From Eucommia ulmoides (Eukaryota; Streptophyta; Magnoliopsida; Garryales; Eucommiaceae): 64,000 nt of DNA. Below the pieces are notes generated by a model. The model worked only from the letters and a program-made list of their open reading frames with translations. It was not told the origin of the DNA and did no database searches. This document shows, in pieces, positions 50,640-61,843 of the stretch. How positions within the stretch are numbered: the stretch's first letter is position 1; each line of letters starts with the position of its first letter. The translations under genes were made by a program, and so were the position numbers. The stretch lies in the NCBI GenBank assembly GCA_016647705.1, contig CM028326.1:5642001-5706000 (forward strand), written 5' to 3'.

Positions 50640-51258
50640 GGGCATGTTTGATAAAAAAATTAAGTGCTTAAAATTGATTATATTAAGTACTTAATTAATT
50701 AAGTTTGTTTGATAAATGTAATTAGTATCACTTAATTAATTAAGTTAACTTAAAAATTAAGTCAAAATGTGAGTAAAAAATTAAGTCAATGTCTCTTCAT
50801 TTATTTCATTTTACTTAATGCACTCCATTATTTTACTTAAAAAAAAAAAATGTTTTAACCATTTTGCCATTGATCTTCTATGGGGTTTAATTAGAGTTAG
50901 GATTAATGAGAATTGAATTAATTTTGGATTATTTTATGATTTTAATTTTATTTTATATTTAAATAATTGTTATAATTTAATTTAAGTAATCAAACTACAT
51001 AAAAAAATATATAATACTTACATATTTTTGGGTTAATTTTTACTTTTAATTTTAATATAATTTTTTTAAAAAAAAATGGTACCCTGATTTTATTATTTTG
51101 TTCTCAATTTTTTTTTTCTTCACATTATCTTGATTCAAATATAGTTATGTAAATTAAACAATTTTCAGCATACAAATTTTGTACTTATTAAATAAATAAA
51201 TAAAAATCAGTACTTAAATTTTCAGCACTTAAAAATTAAGTTGTCATCAAACAAGCCG
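50640..51258. mobile_element. Tourist/PIF-Harbinger-like MITE (619 bp)
   Basis: Ends GGGCATGTTTGATAAAA and, inverted, CGGCTTGTTTGATGACAA, flanked by TTA (50637-50639, 51259-51261). Inner inverted words AATTAAGTGCTTAAAA and TTTTTAAGTGCTG extend the terminal repeat. Confidence 0.75.
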
Positions 51259-51261
51259 TTA

Positions 51262-51633
51262 GTTTAATAACATTAAACTAAAATATTTATGATATTAATT
51301 TAAAACAAATATTACAAAACAAAACAAAATTTTTAAGGGTTTTTTATTATTTAGTCCTGATTTAAAAGATCGTGTAGGAAAAAGATCTTTTGGTACATTC
51401 AATTAAGTTTTTAGTTCTTTTAGTAGACAAAATAAAAGGTGAAAAGACACATGTAACCCTGAATAAAAATTATACGTTAGCATCCTTTGTTGGACCTCAC
51501 TCTCACTCTATTGTCTCTCTCTCTAAAAATTTGGACCTTACTCTCACTCTATCGTATCTCTCTCTAACACACTAAAAAATGAACCTATTACCCTCTCTCT
51601 CTCTCTAAAGCTCTCTCTCTCTCTAAATCCAGA
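51262..51633. repeat. CT-rich microsatellite region
   Basis: 51495-51628 is largely CTCTCTCTCTAAA-type repeats, with the phrase CTCACTCTATCGT-TCTCTCTCTAA repeated. No gene. Confidence 0.7.
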
Positions 51634-51747
51634 GCCGGCATTGTAAAGCCTACGAAACTTTCGAGCAAGGCTTACGTCACGTCTTTGGTCGGCAATGGGG
51701 ACTACCTGAAAGGCGTCGTTGGGTTGGCGAAAGGCTTAAGGAAGGCC
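51634..51747 (+). pseudogene. Galactinol synthase 5' coding fragment
   Basis: One frame reads AGIVKPTKLSSKAYVTSL and then NGDYLKGVVGLAKGLRK. This matches the N-terminus of plant galactinol synthases (family pattern AYVTFLAGNGDYVKGVVGLAKGLRKV), the GT8 enzymes that make galactinol for raffinose synthesis. Similarity stops abruptly after LRKAT; the expected PLVVAVLPDVPEEHR does not follow. There is no start codon in frame: a CT repeat lies upstream. It is a captured or truncated piece, not a functional gene, lying about 0.6 kb from the palindrome array at 52337-53393. Confidence 0.75.
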
Positions 51748-52336
51748 ACCGCCATCCAGATCGGAACCTCATTGATGCTCCACCGAACGCCACCGCCACT
51801 AGATCCCACCACCGAAGCTTGGTTTTCGAAATTTTGGAAATAGTTTTTGTATTTGAGAATAGAGAATTGTTTTGGAAACGAAACCAAACAATGGGGCCTT
51901 GTTTTTGTCATTAATCAGTGGGTTTAATCTGTAAGTGAGACTTGAAAACAGGGCTTACTCGTTACAGGTGAAATTTGAACCTTGGTAGGTACCATTCCAC
52001 TTAGAAGGTAGAGGGGGGGAGTCTTTGTCACTGAAGCTATCGGCTTCTGGCCATACGCCTGCAAATAAAACGGTTTCTTATTATTTTCTGATTTCTCTCT
52101 ATGTTCACGGTAAAGATCTGGGTTTTTTAGATTTGGGTATTTTCGATTTTCAATTTTTTGTTGTTTTTGTTTGTTGAATGTTTTTTTGATTGTGATTCGG
52201 TGGTATTGTTTGTTTTGGTGGTGTTCTTTGGCGGTGTTAATGTCCGTTGTCGGCGGTGGTGATGTTCATTTTCGATTCGGACAACCATCGGCCACCACTA
52301 GTTAGATTGGGCAACCACCGCCGATCACCAACTAAA

Positions 52337-53393
52337 TTAACGTTAACGTTAGTGGTTATACAATTTTTGCTCGCTTTATGGTGGAAGAGGATAAGGTGTT
52401 CATTTTTTTTTTTTTTTACATTAACGTTAGTAGTTGTGTATTTTTTACACAAATATAGTTTTTGGGACAATGTGAGTATGTTAACGTTAACACAGAAAAG
52501 ACTCTGAAAATGTGCATTAACGTTAACATTAACACCAACAGATTTAAAATTAACGTTAACACAAGTGTTGATGTTCGATTCGGTGGTGAAGTGAAAATGT
52601 TTATTAACGTTAACGCACCACATTTTTCATTTTTGCACACGTGTTTTTTCTGAATAATGTTTAACGTGTTAACGTTAACACAGACGAGACTAAAAAAATG
52701 TATATTTTTTAACGTTAACATTAATATTTTTGTTTTTGATTTCTCACATATGGATTTTTAGACAACGTAAATGTGTTAACGTTAACACAAGAGATTCTAA
52801 AAAAATGTGTATTAACGTTAATGTAAACCAATAAAATGTGTATTTACGTTAACGTCAGTGTTTTGTATGATTTTTCACATATGTTTTCTGAACAATATGA
52901 ATGTTTTAACGTTAACACAGAAAATGACTTCAAAAAATGTGCATTAATGTTACCGTTAGTGTTTGCTTTTGATTTTCTCACATATGAATTTTCAGACAAC
53001 TTGAATGCGTTAACGTTAACACAGCAGACCCCCAGAAAAAATGTGTATTAACGTTAACACAAATTCAATCCAATCACACATTTAGCCCAAAATGATAAAA
53101 TACCACATATAGTAGTTAACGTTAACGCGTACAAGATAAAAGTATATGATAGAATGTTAACGTAAATATTCAAGCAAAATACGTTAACACAGAACCCCTA
53201 AAAAATAAAATACGTTAACGTTAAAACTCACAATCCGATAATAAAAAATGCGTTAACGTTAACGTACACAAAAAGTGAGTTAACGTTAACGCATTTAAAA
53301 ATGAGTTAACACACACCAAAAAAATAAAATAAAAAATACAAGGGAGAGTGTATTGCTAAAAATGAGGACTGAGTTAATGTTAACGTTATGTGT
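52337..53393. repeat. Array of about sixteen TTAACGTTAA palindromes
   Basis: Decamers occur near 52337, 52481, 52517, 52550, 52603, 52669, 52709, 52776, 52811, 52907, 53010, 53048, 53115, 53215, 53252 and 53279, several inside the 14-mer TGTTAACGTTAACA. Degenerate ones lie between. The intervening DNA has repeated phrases (TTTTCTCACATATG, GACAA..TGAATG, CACAGAAAA), so this is an eroded tandem array with a unit of roughly 100-130 bp. Open frames here (runs of Asn-Val) are composition artefacts. Confidence 0.85.
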
Positions 53394-53399
53394 ACATAT

Positions 53400-53901
53400 T
53401 TTTGTTTTCTTGCATAAGACAAAATGACATAAATCGTAAATAAATATTATCAGAGAGACTAGAATGAATGATTTTTTCCTAAAGAATTAGTGGGGTCTGA
53501 ATTCTCAATAGGATCTCTATAGAGGACTAAATAATAAAATCCTCAATTTTTAAATATGTTCAACAATCCCAACAATCCCAATAATATATAGTTAATACAC
53601 ATAAAAAACATAAAAAAAAAAAATATTAACTAATACAAAATATTTTGTCAAACACAACAAATACAAAATTAAATTTACACAATTAAATAAAATACATGTA
53701 TAAATTAATTTAAAACCTGCGATTAGCGAGCGCCTAAAACTAGTTTTTTAGTCATTATGAGGAACTACTATTATTAATATGTAGATTTTTAAAGCAAATG
53801 ATTAAATGAAATAATACCAAAGCATAATTAACGTCAAATTAATTAATATTCAATAAGTGAATGATTTGTTAATTGGATTATTAACTTCCGATCATAAACT
53901 A
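53400..53901. other. Gene-free AT-rich stretch
   Basis: Nothing coding and no transposon ends recognised. Confidence 0.45.
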
Positions 53902-54092
53902 ATTTTTTTTTTTTTTGGTTTTCCCACAATTGTCTCTATACCCTTTTTTGGGGTGACACTAATATCGTTCGGGTTCGGGACTCTTAATCCCATCAAGTGT
54001 TTTTCTGGAAACTCGAATCTCTGACGTTGCAAAGGTTCCTTAATTGCTTTAACTCAAGTAGATCTTACCACTTGAGCTACACCTTGTTGGTG
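53902..54092 (-). mobile_element. tRNA-derived SINE
   Basis: The minus strand starts CAACAAGGTGTAGCTCAAG with box A TAGCTCAAGTGG. Box B is AGATTCGAGTTTCC (about 54010-54025), and it ends in a poly-A run (T run at 53902-53916 on the plus strand). Confidence 0.65.
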
Positions 54093-54499
54093 GATCATAA
54101 GTGAACGATTGGAAAAAATGTCTCCAAATCTATAAGTGATTTATTAGATAGATCATATAGAATTTAATTGGATATATTAATATTAATGTTGAATATCATA
54201 TATTTAGTTAAAATAGATTAATTATGAAAATATATTTTTGTTAAAAGTTTGTTATTTAATTTCTCAACAAAATCTAGATCAACGGATGATAATGTCTCAA
54301 ACACCCAATGATAAAAAATGTGTTAAATGTAAAATAGGTCATAATTTATATAATAAATTAACGTATAACTTGTGCTTAAAGACATAGACCAAAAAAGATT
54401 TTATTTTAAAAAAATAACAGTAAAATTTAGACAATTAAACAAAAAAATCAACTTTAATATTCAACAAAGTATTATATGTGAAAACATGTTCTCAAAATA

Positions 54500-54952
54500 T
54501 AGTAACGCCCCAAGACGGCCCACTAGCATATTAACTTTTGGATTGAGCCCATGTGGCCAAAAATACTTATGTTAAGGTACTAGTAGTTGTTCACATAGTA
54601 CTTCATATATCATACAATATTTTCTAATACTTTCGATGTGGATCTCACAATATCACCCATTCAAAGATGTGATATTCTCGTCGTGTTGGTCCACTTCGTT
54701 TCCTTGGTTGGTGGTGTAGATAACCACCCAAAAGCTGACAAAGAGCAGCTACCCAGGGCCTCTATCCCTCTCTGAAGCCTCTACTCCTCTATTAACATCA
54801 CCACAGTGTCGTTTCCGGGTCAGGGATGGCTCTGATACGTTTGTAATGTCCTAAGCAACCCATTGAGCTAGTAACTTTTTGATAGAGCCCCCATGGTCTA
54901 AAATGCTTAAACCAAGATACTATTAATAGTTCACATTGTACTTTTTACATCA
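54500..54952 (-). mobile_element. TRIM (453 bp)
   Basis: LTR-like repeats are 54500-54612 and 54843-54952. On the minus strand they start TGATATATGAAGTAC and TGATGTAAAAAGTAC. The upstream copy ends ATTACAA and is followed within 5 bp by TATCAGAGCC (54828-54837), a Met-tRNA-type primer site. It differs in sequence from the 10-12 kb TRIMs. Confidence 0.7.
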
Positions 54953-55044
54953 AAAAAATCTTTACTAGTATAGGATCTCAAGGAAACTCATAAAGAATAC
55001 CCTAGAACTTAACTCCAAACTATTGGTAAATTAATTTTTTGTTG

Positions 55045-58000
55045 CAAAATATTGAATAAATTTTAAATATTTCCAAAGCCAAAAAATAGAAAAGAAATGA
55101 ATACTCTCTGAGGATGCATTCCTTCTACAATTCTCGTAATTTGTTATGCTACTGGCATCTTTACTACATGCATACACATTTATAAACACTGCAAGAATTA
55201 ATGATAAATATCCTTGGTACTACATTGATTTGCCAATAACTGTTTCCCTTCATATAATTCTCAGACTATGACATGTATGATGATGGTCTGAACAACACGA
55301 TCATCAGTCCATAAATACTATTCCATTATTGTCTAGAAAACAAAATCACTAGTCAATAAATACATAATGAAATATGTGCATAATCAATACAAATATTCAT
55401 ACCTCCTTTTTCTTATCACGTTTCCTTTTAACTTCATGAAATGAATCTGAGAAAGAATAAAAGAAAGACATGTTATCAAATGACGAAGAGACGAGGAAAA
55501 AGTAAGATCAAAGTATCTAACCAGAAAGCATCAGAGAGTCATTGGTCAAAGACTCGGCACAAACACGAAGAAGACGTGTAACAACTATAGAACTGCATCT
55601 ACTTTATTTAAAAAATACACAAGCATGGTGCAGTTTTATTTTTGGAAACATAATAAGCAACTACTCAAACTCATAGTTTAGGAAATCCATATTCAAAACT
55701 AACATTCTCAAAGTAAAACAGAAGTGCAATTACGAAGTGTCTTCTCTAATGGCAAGCATAATGGATATCTTCTCTGGTGCAGTAAGATAAACGAGTGGCA
55801 GGAAGTCATTAATTTCAAGCGTAAATGACAGAAAACTGTGAAAAAAAAAAAAATCCAAACCAAATTAGGAGTGTTGAGCATCTTCCAAACGTAGCAACAA
55901 ATCCAAGAAGGAAAGGTTTGCTTGCAGAAATTATCAAGTGGAACCCTTGTTATTCTGCTACACTGATCATAAATCCAAATGGTGTAAACAAACTCGAATC
56001 TATCACAAACAAATTCATTTTCCTCAATGAGGATGCGCCAAATTTTGATGCGCATAATTACTAAAGTTCATCTAGGACTCGACACCCTCAATGGTACCAA
56101 ATCAATTTTCAATCTTTCAAAGTAAATATCAAGAGACCAACTCAGCTCACTCTATCGCAAAAAACACAACCACGATTTGAATAAAAAGCACCAAAATCAA
56201 CTTTGTCAAACCATGAATTCATCAACCGACCGTCACATAAAATCGAGATCAACCCCAAATAAGACAACAGATAGGTAAGTGAAAAAAACAGAACGAACCC
56301 TGGAAGATAAGCTTCCGAGTGGTCTCGTTGGGATCCATAGAACATTCCTTGAGGATTGAATATATCTCCTCGTCACTGTGATTCCCCGTGGTCTCCTTTA
56401 TCTTCTGGATCATCTTGCGAAGACCAGACGGAATTGAACCCCAACCACCGCTATACAAAAACTCTGTTGGAAGTACACAAAGAATGTAGGCATGAATTCA
56501 TCAACCGACCGTCACATACAATCGAGATCAACCCCAAATAAGACAACAGATAGCTAAGAAATAAAACAGAACGAACCCTGGAGGAGAAGCTTATGAGTGG
56601 TCTCATTGGGATCCATAGAACATTCCTTGAGAATTGAATATATCTCCTCGTCACTGTGATTCCCCGTGATGTCCTTTATGTTCTGGATCATCTTGCGAAG
56701 ACCAGACGGAATTGAACCCCTGGCACCGCTATACGGCTCTGTGGGAAGTACACAAAGAATGTAGCCATGAATTTATCAACCCACCGTCGCATAAAATCGA
56801 GATCAACCCAAAATAAGACAAGAGATAGCTAAGTAAAAAAACAGAACGAAACCTGGAGGAGAAGCTTCCGAGTGGTCTCGTTGGGATCCATAGAACATTC
56901 ATTGAGAATTGAATATATCACCTCGTCACTGTGATTCCCCCTGGTCTCCTTTATGTTCTGGATCATCTTGCGTAGACCAGACTGAATTGAACCTCGACCA
57001 CCGCTATACAAAAACTCTGTTGGAAGTACACAAAGAATGTAGGCATGAATTCATCAACCGACCGTCACATAAAATCGAGATCAACCCCAAATAAGACAAC
57101 AGATAGGTAAGTGAAAAAAACAGAACGAACCCTGGAAGATAAGCTTCCGAGTGGTCTCGTTGGGATCCATAGAACATTCCTTGAGGATTGAATATATCTC
57201 CTCGTCACTGTGATTCCCCGTGGTCTCCTTTATCTTCTGGATCATCTTGCGAAGACCAGACGGAATTGAACCCCAACCACCGCTATACAAAAACTCTGTT
57301 GGAAGTACACAAAGAATGTAGGCATGAATTCATCAACCGACCGTCACATACAATCGAGATCAACCCCAAATAAGACAACAGATAGCTAAGAAATAAAACA
57401 GAACGAACCCTGGAGGAGAAGCTTATGAGTGGTCTCATTGGGATCCATAGAACATTCCTTGAGAATTGAATATATCTCCTCGTCACTGTGATTCCCCGTG
57501 ATGTCCTTTATGTTCTGGATCATCTTGCGAAGACCAGACGGAATTGAACCCCTGGCACCGCTATACGGCTCTGTGGGAAGTACACAAAGAATGTAGCCAT
57601 GAATTTATCAACCCACCGTCGCATAAAATCGAGATCAACCCAAAATAAGACAAGAGATAGCTAAGTAAAAAAACAGAACGAAACCTGGAGGAGAAGCTTC
57701 CGAGTGGTCTCGTTGGGATCCATAGAACATTCATTGAGAATTGAATATATCACCTCGTCACTGTGATTCCCCCTGGTCTCCTTTATGTTCTGGATCATCT
57801 TGCGTAGACCAGACTGAATTGAACCTCGACCACCGCTATACAAAAACTCTGTTGGAAGTACACAAAGAATGTAGGCATGAATTCATCAACCGACCGTCAC
57901 ATAAAATCGAGATCAACCCCAAATAAGACAACAGATAGGTAAGTGAAAAAAACAGAACGAACCCTGGAAGATAAGCTTCCGAGTGGTCTCGTTGGGATCC

Positions 58001-58740
58001 ATAGAACATTCCTTGAGGATTGAATATATCTCCTCGTCACTGTGATTCCCCGTGGTCTCCTTTATCTTCTGGATCATCTTGCGAAGACCAGACGGAATTG
58101 AACCCCAACCACCGCTATACAAAAACTCTGTCGGAAGTACACAAAGAATGTAGGCATGAATTCATCAACCGACCGTCACATACAATCGAGATCAACCCCA
58201 AATAAGACAACAGATAGCTAAGAAATAAAACAGAACGAACCCTGGAGGAGAAGCTTATGAGTGGTCTCATTGGGATCCATAGAACATTCCTTGAGCATTG
58301 AATATATCTCCTCGTCACTGTGATTCCCCGTGATGTCCTTTATGTTCTGGATCATCTTGCGAAGACCAGACGGAATTGAACCCCTGGCACCGCTGCTCAT
58401 CCTTACGGCTCTGTCGGAAGTACAAAAAGAATTTAGCGGTGCACTCGTTGGCTATGCCAGGAAGGGAGATTTGATATCGCAATCGAAGAATGAGATGAGG
58501 AAAGACGCGCAGGGGAGACTCTGGAGTGGCGGAAGGGATTGGGGATTGAATTGATCTAATCAAAATTCTCAAGCTTTGCGCATATGGATCAGAGAGAGGA
58601 AAATCAGAAGAAAAGAGGGGAAGAAGAAGAAGGAAGGAGCTAAATGTGAGTGTCTTGGAGTTGTAGGGCTTTTTGGTTCTTCTTATGCCTTTTCGGGTCG
58701 GGTGTCTTTCTTTATATAGTGTGTAATTGATTCATAAACT
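55045..58740 (-). pseudogene. Partial duplicate of the GIP1-like gene (promoter, exon 1, exon 2, parts of introns)
   Basis: From right to left it matches 49130-46420: promoter with TATA box (about 58710), exon 1 with ATG (58241-58400), intron-1 sequence (about 55830-56130), exon 2 (55403-55446, intact splice borders, encoding DSFHEVKRKRDKKKE), and part of intron 2 with an internal deletion (46520-47190 missing). The duplicate stops in intron 2 at about 55045, so exons 3-11 are absent and no full protein can be made. Between exon 1 and intron 1 the first exon is multiplied (see 56299-58400). If transcribed it could yield at most a GIP1_N-domain peptide. Confidence 0.88.
56299..58400 (-). repeat. 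Eight-copy array of GIP1-like exon 1 in an 832-bp higher-order repeat
   Basis: In transcription order the copies are 58241-58400 (with ATG), 57963-58127 (A), 57685-57848 (C), 57409-57570 (B), 57131-57295 (A), 56853-57016 (C), 56577-56738 (B), 56299-56463 (A). Equivalent A, B and C copies are exactly 832 bp apart and encode identical or nearly identical peptides; A, B and C differ from one another. Only the first copy keeps the ATG. In the others the start region became TTGTATAGC (A, C) or CCGTATAGC (B). Short spacers (about 115 bp) separate the copies. The spacers keep the donor GTTCGT (A, B) and a CAACAG/CCACAG sequence upstream that could serve as an acceptor. Copy C has a shifted donor (CAG|GTTTCG). 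Confidence 0.9.
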
Positions 58741-58749
58741 AATGGATTA

Positions 58750-59640
58750 ATTGCTTTTTACCCCCCTTATATTTTGATTTTATTTTATTTTTGTCTCATC
58801 TAGTTTAAACATTTACATTAGTTATGTCTATTTATCGGAAATAATTTTTTTAGGTGTTTTCGTGCCAGGTCTTTTATATTACCCTTATTTTTTAAAAAAT
58901 CCCATAAACAATTACAACCGGCGTTCTAGTCCCACACATTAAAAAAATGCGGAAGCCACTATACTCTAGCAGTTACATATAATTTAATTTATGTTTAAAA
59001 TATTTGTTAGATAAAACATATATTACACAATTACATGTAACTTGTAACATATGATTAATATTATACAGCTACATGTAATTAATATCACACAAGGGTGAGT
59101 ACATGCGGGATTAATATGCAAGCAAATACCAATTTAAGGGGACTAATTCAAAATTTATGTTTTAAATTAGACTAATAACATATCACCTCCACTATTTGGG
59201 ACTAATCACCAATTATCCTTAATTTTTTTGGGTTGAACTTAAAAGTGGTGAAATAAATTTTTGGGATAGTTAGTGATTAGTCCCGAATAGCGTGTGTAAT
59301 GTATTATTAATCCCATTTAAAACATAAGTTTTGATTTAGTTCCTTAAATCAATTTTGCTTGCATATTAGTCCCGCATAAGGTTACGCCTATATAGTATTA
59401 GTTATAGATTACAAATTACATGTATTTGTGTAATTTTTGTTACATTTAACAAATATTTTACACACAATTTAGATACATGTAACTCCGAGAGTTTAACGTG
59501 TGTATTGGATCTTTTTTTGTATGCGTATAACTAAAACACAAGTTGCAATTGAGTATAATTTTTTATTTTTATTTTTAAATTAAGAGTAAAATAAGGGACT
59601 TGACACATAATTACCCTATTTTTTTTCATCTAATTTTTCT
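58750..59640. repeat. Two R1 repeat copies in opposite orientation
   Basis: 58750-59230 (+) ends GGGACTAATCACCAATTATCC. 59265-59640 (-) starts TTAGTGATTAGTCCCGAAT. Together they form a large imperfect inverted repeat. No gene. Confidence 0.65.
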
Positions 59641-60143
59641 AGTAAATAGACAAAAACACCTTTATTTAAATTTTTATTATAGAAAAAAAAGAGTGTTTCT
59701 ATGGCAAGTCCTTGTTTTATCCTTAATTTTTAAAAAGTCCCATACGCAGTTGCAACTTGTGTTTTAGTCTCACGCATTAAAAAAAGACGGAAAACCCAAT
59801 ACACGCGCTACACTCTCGCAATTACGTGTATCTATCTTGTGTGTAAAATATTTGTTAGATGTAATAAATATTACACAACTATATATAATGTAGTTACATG
59901 TAATTTGTAACATATCTATATAATAAATCAGCTCATTTACATTCACAGCCGTCCGATGTCTCTGGATAATCGTAACCGTTGGATGTCTTTTGATATATAC
60001 AACATCTATATACAACACATATCTATATAATATATCTATCTATAATAATAATATACTATTCAACACTTACCATCAAACTTTTTAACACTTACCATCATCT
60101 ACAGTCCTGTCCTTGCCTGGCCTGAACCACTGAACCAGCGAGC

Positions 60144-60451
60144 CTTCTTCTCCACTGAACCAGAAATTAGGTTTGTCTCTCTCTCTTCCTCCCTCGCGCT
60201 CCCTCTCCACTTCCGACGATAGCCATCACCGTCCACTCCCTCTCAGCCTCCTCCGCCATCCCCTCGCCACCGCCACTGCCACCTCCGCTCCATTTTTCTT
60301 CTTCTCCACTGAACCAGAAATTAGGTTCGTCTCTCTCTCTTCCTCCCTCGCGCTCCCTCTCCACTTCCGACGATAGCCATCACCGTCCACTCCCTCTCAG
60401 CCTCCTCCGCCATCCCCTCGCTACCGCCACTGCCGTCTCCGCTCCATTTCG
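60144..60451 (+). repeat. 154-bp tandem duplication inside the Helitron
   Basis: CTTCTTCTCCACTGAACC begins at 60144 and again at 60298. The two units, rich in CTCCTCCGCCATC-type words, are nearly identical. Confidence 0.85.
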
Positions 60452-61843
60452 CCGCGATGTCATCGCCTCCTCCATCATCCTTCCTCGCGCTTTCTCCAGA
60501 CGACGACGGTAAGCCTCTTTTTCTCTCTCTCAACCACCACGATTCACAGCTCTTGATTCGATTTTGCAGTAGTTCAAACTAAAAATCTTTGTTTTGAAAT
60601 TCATTGGTTTGAATTTGATTTTTTTTAAGGGTTTCTGAAATTAGGGGTTTCGAAACCCTTAAAATTGAAGCGCTCTCTCTATCTCGGTCGTGCTGCCTGT
60701 AAGAAATCACCACCATCATCGCAATCAGGTCACCTTCATCAATGGCATACGCTCCTATCGTTTTTCAGTTTTTCCAGGTTCGTCTTTCTCTCTCTCCTTC
60801 TCCGTCTCTGCTTTTCGTTTTTTAGTTTGTTCAATTTTCAAAACCCTCACTCGATTTGAGTTGATCTGAGTTGGGACACCGATTGTGGCGTTGATCTGAG
60901 TAGGGACACTGATGGTGGCGTTGGTTTCAAAAACCCTCATTCGATTGGGTACCTCCGCCTCCTGCCTCGCACTCTCGACGACCGTCAATCACCGCAAATC
61001 GATTTTTTTCTCCCTCTCGCACCAACATTCCGATTTCCCTCAGCAAACGCCGCTGCTTTCAGGTATGATCTCTCTCTTCTCTCTCACTCTCCTTTCACAC
61101 ATTCCAAGTACACTCCTTCAGTCCTTCTCCATTTGTTCACGCAGGTTCTTCAGCTGCTCTGTTTGATGCTGCTGCTCCAGATTCTTCATTCCTTTACTCC
61201 ACCAGTTTGTTGCTGCTGCTCTAGAATCCAGCCAGTTCGTTGCTCTACTCCAGTTCGTTGTTGATCAAAACCTCAGGTATGTGCTCTATTCGTTGCTGCT
61301 GTTTTTGTTTATTTAAACCAAATTTAGTTCCTTTCAGTGAATAAGCGAGACATAAATGGCATTATGAAAGACATTCCCAGGTATGTGCTCTATTCGTTGC
61401 TGCTGTTATTGTTTAGGGAAGAATTGGGAATGGCATTATGATGTCGCATTTGATACTGCTAAAGCCTGTCTTTTTTGGGCTTCTGCTAATGCTGCTGAAA
61501 GTAGCAGGCCTTTGGAGCTTGCAACAATTAGGTGTCATTGTTTTTAATTTTGATCTACGTAAATGTGATGTTTTATCCCTTAATTTACATGAGGTTCTCT
61601 TGCAAATCACAGTGATTGAGTGTTTATTCTTGAATTTTCATTTGATTGCATAAGGGGATTGAAGCATATAGATATAAAGGCACAGGCTATTGCCAGATAT
61701 AAAGAGATTTCTTCGCTTGATTTTTTGACATGTAGTTTGCGATTTTGGCGATTTTGGCTTACGATTTCAATTTTGCAATTTCTTCGATATGTAGTTTATC
61801 TCTTTGCTACCAATTTTCTGTTTTGATTATCTCTTGGCAACAG

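Noticed and set aside
52237..53051. Frames encoding runs of Asn-Val-Asn-Val
   Set aside because: They are the translation of the GTTAAC-type palindrome array, not proteins.
56249..58205. Each exon-1 copy as an independent small gene
   Set aside because: Apart from 58241-58400 the copies lack ATG; the apparent starts are TTG or other codons and the frames end just past the splice donors.
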